Assembly: GCF_018394335.1 (NCBI RefSeq)
Contig: NZ_CP074572.1
Coordinates: 3,348,001 to 3,412,000 of the forward strand
DNA from: Shewanella dokdonensis
Lineage (GTDB): Bacteria; Pseudomonadota; Gammaproteobacteria; Enterobacterales; Shewanellaceae
Length of the DNA stretch: 64,000 nt
Direction: 5' to 3'
Below the pieces are notes generated by a model, which ran no database searches, had not been told where the DNA came from, and saw nothing but the letters and a program-made list of their open reading frames with translations. This document shows positions 37,790 to 47,923 of the stretch, one piece after another. Made by a program: the position numbers and the translations under genes. Every line of letters begins with the position of its first letter. Positions within the stretch are counted from its first letter, which is position 1.

Positions 37790-38686
37790 ATGCACCCTGC
37801 AATCAATCTTGATGCACTTAAAGTATTGGATGCCATCGATAAAAAGGGCAGTTTCGCCGCGGCAGCCGAGTCGCTTTTTCGGGTACCTTCGGCGTTGACT
37901 TATACGGTACAAAAGCTGGAACAGGATCTCGGCAGCAGATTATTTGAACGTAAGGGCACCCGTGCCCAACTGACGGCGGTAGGTCAGTTAGTATTGACTC
38001 AGGGGCGGGAGATCCTCGCCGCGGCTACCCGTTTGGAAGACGCGGTACGACAGTTGGAAACTGGCTGGGAAACGGGGATTTCATTGGCATTGGACAGTAT
38101 TTTGCCTGATGGGCCATTGATGAAAACCGTGGCGGAATTTACCGAACTTGGCAAGCAAGTCACTATCAGTCTTTCTAAGGAGGTTTTGGGCGGTGGCTGG
38201 GACGCTTTGTACTCCAGACGTGCTGATATCGCGATTGGGGTTTCTGGTGAATTACCGCGGGGACAGTATGAACTGCATCCTCTGGGGGCGGTGGAATTTG
38301 TGTTCGCCGTGGCACCTCAGCATCCTTTGGCACAGCATGAGGCTGAGATCCCCGTCGACGCCTTATTGCAATTTCCATCAATAGTGGTCACTGACAGTTC
38401 ACAGTCACTACTGCAACGTTCGAGCGGTATTTTTGCCAGTCGGCAACAGATCCGGGTCTCCTCAATGGCTGATAAAGTGTGTTTACAGCAGCAAGGCACC
38501 GGGGTGGGATTCCTGCCGCTTCACCTAATCCGCCAGCAACTTGCCGAGGGGACACTGGTGGCGCGTAACGTGGCATTACCCAGACCGCCATTGCCCACTT
38601 TCATGGCGTGGCGCAAAGGGGAAAATGGTAAAGCGCTCAGTTGGTTTGTACAACGCCTGCGGCAACAAGACTGGTTGGCGGCCTGA
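37790..38686 (+). CDS. LysR-family transcriptional regulator
   Basis: The 298-residue protein has the N-terminal helix-turn-helix (LDALKVLDAIDKKGSFAAAA, then SALTYTVQKLEQDLG) and the periplasmic-binding-like effector domain. ATG 37790 has GGGA six bases upstream; the ATG at 37778 has no ribosome site. It is divergent from doxX-pirin and likely regulates them, by analogy with many LysR genes. The effector is unknown. It ends five bases from a convergent gene. Confidence 0.9.
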   Translation: MHPAINLDALKVLDAIDKKGSFAAAAESLFRVPSALTYTVQKLEQDLGSRLFERKGTRAQLTAVGQLVLTQGREILAAATRLEDAVRQLETGWETGISLALDSILPDGPLMKTVAEFTELGKQVTISLSKEVLGGGWDALYSRRADIAIGVSGELPRGQYELHPLGAVEFVFAVAPQHPLAQHEAEIPVDALLQFPSIVVTDSSQSLLQRSSGIFASRQQIRVSSMADKVCLQQQGTGVGFLPLHLIRQQLAEGTLVARNVALPRPPLPTFMAWRKGENGKALSWFVQRLRQQDWLAA

Positions 38687-38691
38687 GCCGC

Positions 38692-40437
38692 CTAACGTTT
38701 ACTCTCGGCCATTTCTGCTAGATGGCTGGTGTAATACACTGTGGGTTGTAACTGAGCATCAAAGCTGGGGGCTTGCTGTAGCAACTGAATAAAGGCACTG
38801 GGTAAGGTCACTTCGGTTAATGCTTGCTGCCAACGCGCTTCTAGCAGGGCATCGTAACCCTCTTTGCCACTGGCGGTATAGCTGGTGGATACCCCGACAT
38901 AAAACTCATCCCGCTTTAGTGGCTGCCAGCTGCCAAGTCCATCTTGCAGTTCCAGACGGAATAAACGTTGTCCGAGTGCCAGGCGGCCATCATAAAAATA
39001 ACGCAACCCGTAGGTGTAGGGAAAACTGCCCGCGCCGGTGCCCATCACACTGTTATTGGTGGCGGCATTGATGGCGGATTCTAGTACCCGAAATAGTGCA
39101 TCGCCAACGATCTCATATTTCACCAACGGCAGTTCAAACGGCAACAACCTGCCCATCACATCCGCCAGTGTGACTTGCCCCTGTACCAGTGATTGGCGCA
39201 CTCCGCCGGCATTATGTAGGGCAAAATCTACCCTTGGGTCTTGGGTCTTTGCGGCTAAAAACATGCTTTGGCTGACCCAAGGCGCGATTTCACTGCCGTG
39301 GGGCAAGTTGCGACTAGGTAGGCGGGTGTGCAATAAGGTTTTGGGCACAAATGCGAGCACCTGTTGCTCCATATTGCTAATAGCCGGACGAAATTCGCTG
39401 TCGATGACCTGATTGATATGGGCGTCCTGTTCATCCCACAAAATGCCCGCGTGATTTGCCAGCAGTTCCTGTGCTTCTCGGTAATCATGGTCAGTGGCAG
39501 TGGTGTCACCACTCAGCATGAAATGGCGATCCAGCATAAAGTGGCTGGAACCTTGGATCTGTATTACCCGGCCCCGGTCATCAAATGCTATCTCGGCAAT
39601 ACCTAAGGTTTCGGCGTGTTTTCCCGCATGTACGATTGGAATACCATTTACTGATTCGGCGTATGGTAAGCACGGAAGGCCCAAGTCGGCAAAGTCGCCC
39701 ATCAATGTGTGAGTGTGACCGCCGATAATCAGGCTGATATCGGGAATTTCTGCCGCCAGTTGCCGATCTTGTTCAATGCCAAGATGGCTGAGTAGCAGGA
39801 TATGATCCACGCCTTGTTGTTTCAGGTGCTTAACCGTGGCTTGGGTCGTGGCGATGGCGTCAAGAAACTCGGTGTCGGGATCCGGTCTGGCGACCTTTTT
39901 CATTTGAGCTAGCGTGATACCGACAATGGCCAGTTGCCGGTCATAAAAATCTCGTAGCAGATAACGCCCAATACCCGCGTTGTTATCCCAGGCGTAAAGA
40001 TTATCTAATCCCTGAAAACTGCCATTCTTACCGGGCAGTTCATGGCTGATATCCATATTGGCTGCCAGCACCGGGAAGGGTACGGTGCGGATAAAATCCG
40101 CCAGCACCGCATTACCATCATCGATGTCATGGTTACCTATGGTCATGGCATCTGGTTGCAGTAGTTGCAGCAATCTGGTGTTGGCTCGGCCTTTGAATTC
40201 ACTGTAAAACAGGGTGCCGTGGAAACTGTCACCAGCGTGCAGAAACAGCATTTCCCGCTGCTGCTGTTGTGCTTGTTGCCGCAGTTTAGCGACTTGTGCC
40301 GCAATTCGGCCATAACCGCCACTGTGGCTGGCTAAGGTAAATTGTCCGTGCTGCAGGGTAACTTTGAACTGCACTAGACTGGGATCAAAATGGGAGTGAG
40401 TATCGTTGAGATGCGCAAGCGTTAAACGGTAAGTCAT
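38692..40437 (-). CDS. 5'-nucleotidase/2',3'-cyclic phosphodiesterase family protein, apparently cytoplasmic
   Basis: The 581-residue protein has the dinuclear metallophosphatase motifs: LNDTHSHFD at the N terminus, HAGDSFHG, GNHDIDDG, LLSHLGIEQD and GGHTHTLMG. The C-terminal half is the UshA-type nucleotide-binding domain. It starts directly with the catalytic domain (MTYRLTLAHLNDTH) and shows no signal peptide, unlike UshA. It could therefore be a cytoplasmic nucleotidase, unless the start is misjudged. The exact substrate is unknown. Confidence 0.86.
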   Translation of the reverse strand: MTYRLTLAHLNDTHSHFDPSLVQFKVTLQHGQFTLASHSGGYGRIAAQVAKLRQQAQQQQREMLFLHAGDSFHGTLFYSEFKGRANTRLLQLLQPDAMTIGNHDIDDGNAVLADFIRTVPFPVLAANMDISHELPGKNGSFQGLDNLYAWDNNAGIGRYLLRDFYDRQLAIVGITLAQMKKVARPDPDTEFLDAIATTQATVKHLKQQGVDHILLLSHLGIEQDRQLAAEIPDISLIIGGHTHTLMGDFADLGLPCLPYAESVNGIPIVHAGKHAETLGIAEIAFDDRGRVIQIQGSSHFMLDRHFMLSGDTTATDHDYREAQELLANHAGILWDEQDAHINQVIDSEFRPAISNMEQQVLAFVPKTLLHTRLPSRNLPHGSEIAPWVSQSMFLAAKTQDPRVDFALHNAGGVRQSLVQGQVTLADVMGRLLPFELPLVKYEIVGDALFRVLESAINAATNNSVMGTGAGSFPYTYGLRYFYDGRLALGQRLFRLELQDGLGSWQPLKRDEFYVGVSTSYTASGKEGYDALLEARWQQALTEVTLPSAFIQLLQQAPSFDAQLQPTVYYTSHLAEMAESKR

Positions 40438-40527
40438 AACATCCTCTGTAACCAAACAGAGATTGTACACCTGACTTCTGACAACACAAGGGACGTTTGT
40501 GGTGCGTCCCCGTGCTTAGATGTCACA

Positions 40528-41650
40528 TCAGTGATGTGGCTGTTCCTGTGTCGTATCCTCTTTATCTTCGGATAAATGAATGCCTTTATCCTGCATGCGT
40601 TTTTCCCACAGTTGGCGCGCTAACTGCTGCATATCGATAGCCGGATCGTTGAGATCGACAATTTCCAGCCCCAGCAGCGATTCAATGATATCTTCCAGCG
40701 ACACCAAGCCGCGGGTACTACCGTATTCATCTACTACCATGGCAATCTGAGTATTGCGTTTAATCATCAGCTCAAACAGCGGCAGGATCCGCGCGGAGTC
40801 TGGCACAACCAACAGCTGGCGTTTGACATCCGCTATCGGTGCTTGCGGAGTATAGCGTTCTGCCAGCAGCACATCGGTGCGGTTGATATAACCAATAATA
40901 TTATCGTGATCATCCTGATACAGCGGGATCCGAGTGAAGGGTTTATGCAGATGCTCTTGCACAAATTCTTGCTGGCTCATGGCGGCGGGCAGGGTAAACA
41001 TCACGGTTCTTGGGGTCATGATGGCACTTGCCGGCATATCTCGGGCTTTCATCATCTGTGTCAGGATCTTGCTTTCCTGACGGTTTAGCTCACCTGACTC
41101 AACGCCGATTTTTGCCATCGCACTGATCTCTTGACGGATATATTGTCCAGAGTCGCCTTTGCCAATCAATTTGGTGACCTTGTTGGAGGCCCAGATCAAC
41201 GGCAGACAGAGCCGCTCCATCCACAGCAGCATTAACGATACCCCAGGTGCCAGTTGGCGCCAGTAATTGGCGCCTATGGTTTTGGGAATAATTTCCGAAA
41301 AAAACAGAATAAGGAATGTCAGCACGCCGGAAAACACGCCTACCATTTCATCGCCGAACACATGGGCGGCTTGCGCCCCAGCAACGGCAGCCCCCACGGT
41401 GTGGGCAATAGTGTTTAGCGTTAAAATGGCAACCAGCGGCGATTCTACATGCTGCTTTTGTTGCTCAAGCCGTGCGGCCCTGCGGCGCAGAGCTGCGCAG
41501 GTTAGCGATATAACTAGGGGTGACAGACAACAGCACTGCTTCAAATACACTGCATAAAAAAGAGATGCTGATGGCAACCAGCACCGTAATTGTTAAAGCA
41601 AACATAGAATAGGGAACCAGATTTCCCTGAATGACATCATTAGGAGACAT
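40528..41650 (-). CDS. CNNM/CorC-type membrane protein with CBS domains (one frame break)
   Basis: The protein has an N-terminal CNNM (DUF21) membrane domain and a tandem CBS domain (MTPRTVMFTLPA, GLVSLEDIIESLLG), the arrangement of hemolysin-like/CorB proteins linked to magnesium transport. The C terminus is His-rich (EQPHH). The first 58 codons from ATG 41650 (SFLCSVFEAVLLSVTPSYIA) are joined to the rest only by a shift near 41478-41480. Two lost bases, or one gained, would restore a protein of about 374 residues. The ribosome site is weak. Confidence 0.86.
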
Positions 41651-41801
41651 GAGTTAACCATAGTTAACTTTAACAGAACTTAATTGTGTTGCTGGCGGAT
41701 GCGGCCATAGTCCTGGTTATTTCGCGTGGTCTCTGGCTAAAATCAATGGTGATCTATATAATTTGCCGCCCTGTTGCGGGTTTTGGTGTGAGGTAAATCA
41801 A

Positions 41802-42922
41802 ATGGCCGAAAAAAGATCAATTTGCTCGATCTTGATCGTAAAGCGATGCGTGCATTATTCGCCGAATTGGGTGAAAAGCCATTTCGCGCCGATCAGGTGA
41901 TGCAGTGGATATACCACTACGGCATTGATGATTTCGAACAGATGAGCAACATCAATAAAAACCTGCGTGCCAAGCTGAATAATGCCTGTGAAATTGTGGC
42001 GCCACAGATTTCTGGTTATCAAAAGTCTACAGATGGCACCATTAAGTTTGCTATCAATGTGGGGGCCGGGCAGGAAGTTGAAACGGTATATATTCCTGAG
42101 GATGACCGGGCCACATTATGCGTCTCGTCACAGGTAGGTTGTGCGTTGGCCTGTACCTTTTGTTCTACCGCTCAGCAAGGGTTTAACCGCAATCTCACTG
42201 TGGCTGAAATCGTTGGGCAAATCTGGCGCATATCACGTTTCCTTGGCCTTAAGTATGAAACGGGTGACCGACCGATTTCTAACATCGTGATGATGGGGAT
42301 GGGCGAGCCGCTGCTTAATATGGCTAATCTGGTGCCAGCGCTAGATATCATGCTGGACGATTTTGGTTTTGGTTTATCTAAGCGCCGGGTGACAGTGTCA
42401 ACTTCGGGTGTGGTTCCGGCGTTGGATAAACTCGGCGATCTGTTAGATGTGGCATTGGCGGTCAGTATTCATGCGCCTAATGATGAACTGCGTGATGAGT
42501 TAGTGCCCATCAACAAGAAATATCCGTTAAAAGAGTTTCTGGCGGGGATCAGCCGTTATATCGAAAAATCCAATGCCAACCGTGGCCGGGTAACAGTTGA
42601 ATATGTGATGCTGGATCATATCAATGACAGCACTGAGCAGGCTCATGAACTGGCCGAGCTGATGAAAGATACGCCGTGCAAGGTTAACCTGATCCCATTT
42701 AATCCATACCCGGGGTCACCTTACGGCCGCTCCTCCAATTCGCGTATCGATAGATTCGCCAAAGTATTGATGGAATATGGGCTGACCGTCATTGTCCGTA
42801 AAACCCGCGGCGATGATATTGATGCTGCCTGTGGCCAGTTAGCGGGAGACATTCGTGACCGAACCAAACGTCTGGCAAAAAAACGCATGCAACAGAATCA
42901 AATATCGGTCACAATGAGTTAA
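41802..42922 (+). CDS. rlmN: Dual-specificity RNA methyltransferase RlmN (one frame break)
   Basis: RlmN is a radical-SAM enzyme that methylates C2 of A2503 in 23S rRNA and A37 in some tRNAs. The cluster motif CALACTFC (CxxxCxxC) is intact, as are GMGEPLLN and [16 protein letters not shown]. The true start is ATG 41802 with GAGG upstream. A6 at 41809-41814 lacks one base, which breaks the frame after three codons; correction gives 373 residues. It heads the conserved run rlmN-pilW-rodZ-ispG-hisS. Confidence 0.95.
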
Positions 42923-42954
42923 CATATTGTTTGTCAACATTAAAGGGTTTGCCA

Positions 42955-43740
42955 ATGAAGCACGGATTGTGGGGCTTGGCGATGCTGGTAGCCATGTGTT
43001 CTTCGCTGCCCGGATGTGTGACCGAAAAAACCTATGCCGGTACGGATATTCCGGTCGTAGAGCACAAATTTGACCGAAACGCTGCGGCCTTAGAACGGGT
43101 GCAGCTAGGGCTCACTTATTTGAAAAAAGGTAATAGTGAGCAGGCAAAATTCAATTTAGATAAAGCCATGGGATATGCTCCCGATTTGGAAGAAGTTAAT
43201 GTTGCCATGGCGTATTACTATCAGACCGTGGGTGAGACTCAAAAAGCTGAGGACACTTACGAACAAGCCATTAGATCTAGCAATGCTACCGGTGATGCCG
43301 CCAACAATTTTGGCGTGTTTCTGTGTCAGAACGGTAAGTATGCTAAATCTGAGGAGATGTTCCTCCGCGCCATCAGCAATCCCAAATATACGCGAACCGC
43401 TTCCAGTTATGAAAATCTCGGTATTTGCCAGCATAAAGCGGGGGATATAGAAAAAGCGAGACAGTATTTTGAGATAGCGTTAAAGTATGAGCCAACCAGA
43501 CAAGTATCGCTGCTAGAGCTGGCTGAGATGGCACTGGAGCAACAGAATTTTCAAGCGGCTAAAGTGCAGTTGGATCGTTACCATAAAGTGGCGATCGATT
43601 CGGCGCTGAGTCTCGCACTAGCAATAAAAATTGAGCGTGGGTTGAACGACATTGAAGCCGCCAAACGATACGGCGTGCTGCTTTTGGCTAAATTTCCCAG
43701 TTCACCCCAAGCAAAAGAATACCGGGCAAGCATGCACTGA
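42955..43740 (+). CDS. pilW: Type IV pilus biogenesis lipoprotein PilW/PilF
   Basis: PilW/PilF is the outer-membrane TPR lipoprotein (pilotin) needed to assemble the PilQ secretin. The 261-residue protein has a lipoprotein signal with lipobox LPGC at about residue 20 and several TPR repeats (NNFGVFLCQNGKYAKSEEMF, NLGICQHKAGDIEKA). ATG 42955 with AAGGG nine bases upstream was preferred over an earlier TTG. The order rlmN-pilW-rodZ is conserved in gammaproteobacteria. It overlaps rodZ by one base. Confidence 0.92.
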   Translation: MKHGLWGLAMLVAMCSSLPGCVTEKTYAGTDIPVVEHKFDRNAAALERVQLGLTYLKKGNSEQAKFNLDKAMGYAPDLEEVNVAMAYYYQTVGETQKAEDTYEQAIRSSNATGDAANNFGVFLCQNGKYAKSEEMFLRAISNPKYTRTASSYENLGICQHKAGDIEKARQYFEIALKYEPTRQVSLLELAEMALEQQNFQAAKVQLDRYHKVAIDSALSLALAIKIERGLNDIEAAKRYGVLLLAKFPSSPQAKEYRASMH

Positions 43741-44717
43741 TGACAGATATTAACAATGACGTTAACAAGGATGATGACAACAACCACGCCGCAGGGCACG
43801 AGGAAACACTCGGTACCGTATTGCAACAGGCGCGTGAGAGCAAGGGACTGAGTCTGCAGGAGGTTGCAGCAAGGCTGCACCTGCGGGCGTCTATTGTCGC
43901 GGATATTGAAAATGATGAATTTTGCAATATCGCTTCCAGCACTTATGTGCGGGGCTATGTGCGCAACTATGCCCGTTTTCTGGAAATTGATCCTGAATGC
44001 ATCGAAGCTTGCCTCTCTCGGCAAGTTCCCGTGGTCACCGCACCAGTAATGCAGAGCTTTTCCCGTAAAACATCCCAAAAGAGTCGTGATAACTGGTTGA
44101 TGGTAGTGACCTACCTAATCGTTATTGTCTCGCTAGCACTCTTGGTGTTGTGGTGGCTGCAAAAGCCGGCGATAGTGACGGAAGATTTCTCCAAGCCAAC
44201 AGTAGAAGAGTTGCAACCAGAGTCAGGCCTGCCTAGCTCTACAGATGAACAGCCCACAGCGGTGAATAGTCCTGATGACATTAATGGCCCTAAAGCGGAA
44301 GACACTCCCATCGAGGCCCCTGATATGGCCACTGGCGTTGATAACAGCGGGCAGGCGGCAGATACTCCAGCTAACACAGTAACCGCGAACACTACTCCCG
44401 TGGTGGCAGACCAACCAACAGCGACGCTTCCACCACAAGCTGCTAGTGATGTTAGCACTGACACTGCTGCATTAAGCGCCAAACTGGAAATCGTCTTGCA
44501 AGGTGACTGCTGGATTAAGGCCACAGATGCTGATGGCAAAACGCTGGTGGACGGCCTTAAGTTGTCGGGCAAGAGTATTGAAGTCAGCGGTAAGGCACCA
44601 ATCAGCTTAGTCTTGGGTGCGCCACAGAGTGTCAGCCTGCGCTATAACGGTGCGGCGATTGATCTTGCCCGTTTCCCTAATGGCCGGGTTGCACGACTGA
44701 CGCTGCCGCAAGCCTAA
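43740..44717 (+). CDS. rodZ: Cell-shape protein RodZ
   Basis: RodZ links MreB filaments to the wall-building complex. The 325-residue protein has an N-terminal cytoplasmic helix-turn-helix (Xre-like, LGTVLQQARESKGLSLQEVA), a membrane segment at about 122-140 (LIVIVSLALLVLWWL), a T/P/D-rich periplasmic linker and a C-terminal beta-rich DUF4115 domain (CWIKATDADGKTLVDGL). Order and length fit the family. Confidence 0.94.
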   Translation: MTDINNDVNKDDDNNHAAGHEETLGTVLQQARESKGLSLQEVAARLHLRASIVADIENDEFCNIASSTYVRGYVRNYARFLEIDPECIEACLSRQVPVVTAPVMQSFSRKTSQKSRDNWLMVVTYLIVIVSLALLVLWWLQKPAIVTEDFSKPTVEELQPESGLPSSTDEQPTAVNSPDDINGPKAEDTPIEAPDMATGVDNSGQAADTPANTVTANTTPVVADQPTATLPPQAASDVSTDTAALSAKLEIVLQGDCWIKATDADGKTLVDGLKLSGKSIEVSGKAPISLVLGAPQSVSLRYNGAAIDLARFPNGRVARLTLPQA

Positions 44718-44776
44718 AATTCAAGAATTTATGCTGGCCGAGTGATGGCCAGATTTAAGAGACAGAGCCAAATACG

Positions 44777-45889
44777 ATGTACACTGAATCTCCCATCAAA
44801 CGCCGCCCATCAACTCGCATCTATGTTGGTAATGTGCCTATCGGTGATGGTGCGCCTATTGCCGTGCAGTCGATGACCAACACCCGCACTACGGATGTTG
44901 AAGCTACCCTCAAGCAAATTCATGCCCTTGAACGTGTGGGCGCCGATATCGTGCGCGTTTCGGTGCCAACAATGGATGCTGCTGAAGCGTTCAAGTTGAT
45001 CAAACAACAGGCCAAGGTGCCGCTGGTAGCCGATATCCACTTTGATTACCGGATTGCCTTGAAAGTGGCGGAATATGGTGCTGATTGCCTGCGTATCAAC
45101 CCAGGTAATATCGGTAATGAGGAACGTATTCGTCAGGTGGTGGAAACGGCTCGCGATAAAAACATCCCTATTCGTATTGGGGTAAATGGCGGCAGTCTCG
45201 AAAAAGAGCTGATGGACAAATATGGTGAGCCAACACCAGAAGCCTTGGTGGAATCGGCAATGCGCCATGTCGATATTCTCGATCGGCTTAACTTTGATCA
45301 ATTCAAAGTGTCGGTGAAGGCGTCTGACGTATTCTTAGCGGTAGCCTCTTATCGATTGCTGGCGCAGCAGATTAAACAACCGCTGCATCTGGGGATCACC
45401 GAAGCCGGTGGCGCCCGTTCCGGCGCAGTAAAATCTGCCGTGGGTTTGGGCATGCTGCTGGCTGAAGGTATCGGTGACACCATTCGGGTGTCGCTGGCGG
45501 CTGATCCGGTAGAAGAGATCAAAGTGGGCTTTGATATCCTCAAATCCTTACGTATCCGTTCCCGCGGTATCAACTTTATTGCCTGTCCATCCTGCTCCCG
45601 TCAGGAATTTGATGTAATCAATACCGTGAATGCGCTGGAACAGCGCTTGGAAGATGTGACTACGGCGATGGATGTGTCCATCATCGGCTGTGTGGTTAAC
45701 GGCCCTGGCGAAGCCTTAGTGTCCGATCTCGGCCTCGCCGGTGGTCATAACAAGAGCGGTTTGTATGAAGATGGCGTGCGGCAGAAAGAGCGTCTGGACA
45801 ATACTGATTTGGTCGATGCCTTGGAAGCCAAAATTCGCGCTAAAGCCGCGATGTTGTCACAACGCATCGATGTCAAAGCAGAGGAATAA
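44777..45889 (+). CDS. ispG: 4-hydroxy-3-methylbut-2-enyl diphosphate synthase IspG (GcpE)
   Basis: IspG is the [4Fe-4S] enzyme of the MEP isoprenoid pathway. The 370-residue protein shows NRTVPIGDG-type start ([20 protein letters not shown]), the TIM-barrel core, and the cluster cysteines in [11 protein letters not shown] and [11 protein letters not shown]. It lies 59 bases after rodZ, in the same conserved run. The frame is intact. Confidence 0.97.
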   Translation: MYTESPIKRRPSTRIYVGNVPIGDGAPIAVQSMTNTRTTDVEATLKQIHALERVGADIVRVSVPTMDAAEAFKLIKQQAKVPLVADIHFDYRIALKVAEYGADCLRINPGNIGNEERIRQVVETARDKNIPIRIGVNGGSLEKELMDKYGEPTPEALVESAMRHVDILDRLNFDQFKVSVKASDVFLAVASYRLLAQQIKQPLHLGITEAGGARSGAVKSAVGLGMLLAEGIGDTIRVSLAADPVEEIKVGFDILKSLRIRSRGINFIACPSCSRQEFDVINTVNALEQRLEDVTTAMDVSIIGCVVNGPGEALVSDLGLAGGHNKSGLYEDGVRQKERLDNTDLVDALEAKIRAKAAMLSQRIDVKAEE

Positions 45890-45995
45890 TTCCGCAGTGT
45901 GAGCCACGCGTCATCCGGCGGTTTGGCGATCATCGCTGAACCGCTTATAATGCTGGCATTTTTAACTTTCCGGCCTGGAACAAACGAGTCTAACA

Positions 45996-47276
45996 GTGGC
46001 AAAACAGATCCAAGCGATTCGCGGCATGAATGATATTCTGCCCGACCAGAGTCCCGTGTGGCAAAAAGTCGAGGCGGTGTTACGCGCCTCAGTAGCGTCA
46101 TTCGGTTACAGTGAAATCCGTACTCCCATCGTGGAAAATACCGATCTCTTTAAGCGCTCTATCGGCGAAGTCACCGACATTGTTGAAAAAGAGATGTATA
46201 CCTTCGCCGATCGTAACGGTGACAGTCTGACTCTGCGGCCAGAAGGGACCGCTTCGACTGTGCGCGCCGGTAACGAGCATGGTTTGCTGTACAATCAGGA
46301 ACAGCGACTTTGGTACATTGGCCCAATGTTCCGGCATGAGCGTCCACAGAAAGGGCGTTATCGGCAGTTCCACCAGTTTGGTGTTGAAGTTTACGGCATC
46401 GCCAGCGCCGAGATTGACGCTGAAGTGTTGATGCTGTCAGCATCGCTGTGGGACAAGCTGGGCATGCGCGAGCATGTAACGCTGGAATTGAACACCCTTG
46501 GTGACAATCAGGAACGCATTGCTTACCGTGACGCGCTGGTGGCATTTCTGGAACAGCATAAAGAGGTGTTGGACGAAGACAGCCAGCGCCGTATGTACAG
46601 TAATCCGTTGAGGGTACTGGACAGCAAAGATCCTGAAGTGCAAGCACTATTGGCTGATGCGCCAGTGCTGATGGACTATCTCGGTGAAGATTCCAAAGCA
46701 CATTTTTCACGCTTATGTGAACTACTGCAAGCCGTTGGTATCCAATACAGGGTTAATCCGCGGTTGGTGCGTGGTCTCGACTACTACAATCGCACCGTGT
46801 TTGAATGGGTGACCGATAGTCTAGGCGCGCAGGGCACGGTTCTGGCCGGTGGTCGTTATGATGGTTTAGTTGGGCAGCTAGGCGGTAAAGATACCCCAGC
46901 CGTCGGTTTTGCCATGGGACTTGAGCGTATTGTCTTGTTGCTGGAAACCCTAGGGCTCACAGCCGATGTGCCATCAGCCGTGGATGTTTATGTCACGGCA
47001 ACCAGTGATGACTGTGTTGCAGAGGCGGTCAAGGTGGCACAAGAACTGCGCCAGACAGTGCCTACGCTCCGGGTGATGAGCCATTGCGGCGGCGGTAACT
47101 TTAAAAAACAGATTAAACGGGCTGATAAGAGCGGCGCAACTTATGCGTTGATTATTGGCGAAACAGAATTGGCAGATAATAAGGTAGCAGTCAAACCTTT
47201 GCGTGACGACAGTGAACAACTGCTGATTGAACGCAGTGCATTGGCTGCCTATCTGGCGGAACAACTCAAAAAATAA
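45996..47276 (+). CDS. hisS: Histidyl-tRNA synthetase
   Basis: HisS charges tRNA-His. The 426-residue class II synthetase has motif 1 near [13 protein letters not shown], motif 2 as [25 protein letters not shown] sequence split across 46315-46380, the histidine-specific [13 protein letters not shown], and motif 3 as [11 protein letters not shown]. The start is GTG 45996, which gives the family N terminus [16 protein letters not shown] hairpin (45918-45944) and TATAAT (45946-45951) precede it. Confidence 0.97.
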   Translation: MAKQIQAIRGMNDILPDQSPVWQKVEAVLRASVASFGYSEIRTPIVENTDLFKRSIGEVTDIVEKEMYTFADRNGDSLTLRPEGTASTVRAGNEHGLLYNQEQRLWYIGPMFRHERPQKGRYRQFHQFGVEVYGIASAEIDAEVLMLSASLWDKLGMREHVTLELNTLGDNQERIAYRDALVAFLEQHKEVLDEDSQRRMYSNPLRVLDSKDPEVQALLADAPVLMDYLGEDSKAHFSRLCELLQAVGIQYRVNPRLVRGLDYYNRTVFEWVTDSLGAQGTVLAGGRYDGLVGQLGGKDTPAVGFAMGLERIVLLLETLGLTADVPSAVDVYVTATSDDCVAEAVKVAQELRQTVPTLRVMSHCGGGNFKKQIKRADKSGATYALIIGETELADNKVAVKPLRDDSEQLLIERSALAAYLAEQLKK

Positions 47277-47291
47277 TAAGGGGAAGTGCGG

Positions 47292-47912
47292 GTGGAAATT
47301 TACAGCACAGAAGAACAACAGGTCGAAGCGATCAAAACGTTTTGGAAGGACTATGGATCTTCGATATTAGCGGGTGCCGTGATCGGTCTGGGCGCGCTGT
47401 ATGGCTGGAATTATTATTCTGGCTACCAAGTTAAAAAAGCTGAAGCAGCCTCCGAAGCATTTAACGTGGCACTCTCTCAGAGTAAAGATGCTGCCAGTAC
47501 CTTGGCCGCTGCTGCCGAGTTCGATAAAGCACATTCCCAACTAGGCTATTCAGCTTTGATGCAACTGATCGTGGCTAAAACGGCTGCTGAAACTGGTGAC
47601 CTTGATAAAGCCTCCGCAGCACTGCAACAAGTGCTGGCCGATAAACCGGCTGCAGCGGTAGCGGCTATAGCCAACTTGCGATTGGCAAGAGTTCAGGCAG
47701 AACAAGGGCAACTCGATGCTGCATTAGCAACATTGGGCAAAGTGTCTGATGCGGCATTTGCGGCAGAAAAAGCCGAGCTGGAAGGTGACTTCTATGTTAG
47801 CAAAGGTGATGCGGCAAAGGCTAAAACCGCTTATCAGACAGCTATTGAAAAAGGCGGTGCGGCTTCCAGCCCAGCGTTACAGATGAAACTCGACAATCTT
47901 AACCAGGCATAA
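47292..47912 (+). CDS. yfgM: YfgM family membrane-anchored TPR protein
   Basis: YfgM is an inner-membrane ancillary protein of the SecYEG translocon that works with PpiD. The 206-residue protein has a short cytoplasmic N terminus (EIYSTEEQQVEAIKTFWKDY), one membrane segment at about 22-42, and a periplasmic TPR-like part rich in alanine. The start is GTG 47292, with GGGGAA seven bases before, preferred over GTG 47286. It lies between hisS and bamB, its usual position. Confidence 0.9.
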   Translation: MEIYSTEEQQVEAIKTFWKDYGSSILAGAVIGLGALYGWNYYSGYQVKKAEAASEAFNVALSQSKDAASTLAAAAEFDKAHSQLGYSALMQLIVAKTAAETGDLDKASAALQQVLADKPAAAVAAIANLRLARVQAEQGQLDAALATLGKVSDAAFAAEKAELEGDFYVSKGDAAKAKTAYQTAIEKGGAASSPALQMKLDNLNQA

Positions 47913-47923
47913 GGAACCACCGG

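Noticed and set aside
37492..37812. 106-codon plus-strand frame across the doxX-LysR gap
   Set aside because: Antisense to doxX and overlapping the LysR start; no ribosome site.
45918..45951. Hairpin before hisS as a terminator or T-box
   Set aside because: No T-run and T-boxes are not expected in Gammaproteobacteria; more likely part of the promoter region, with TATAAT right after it.
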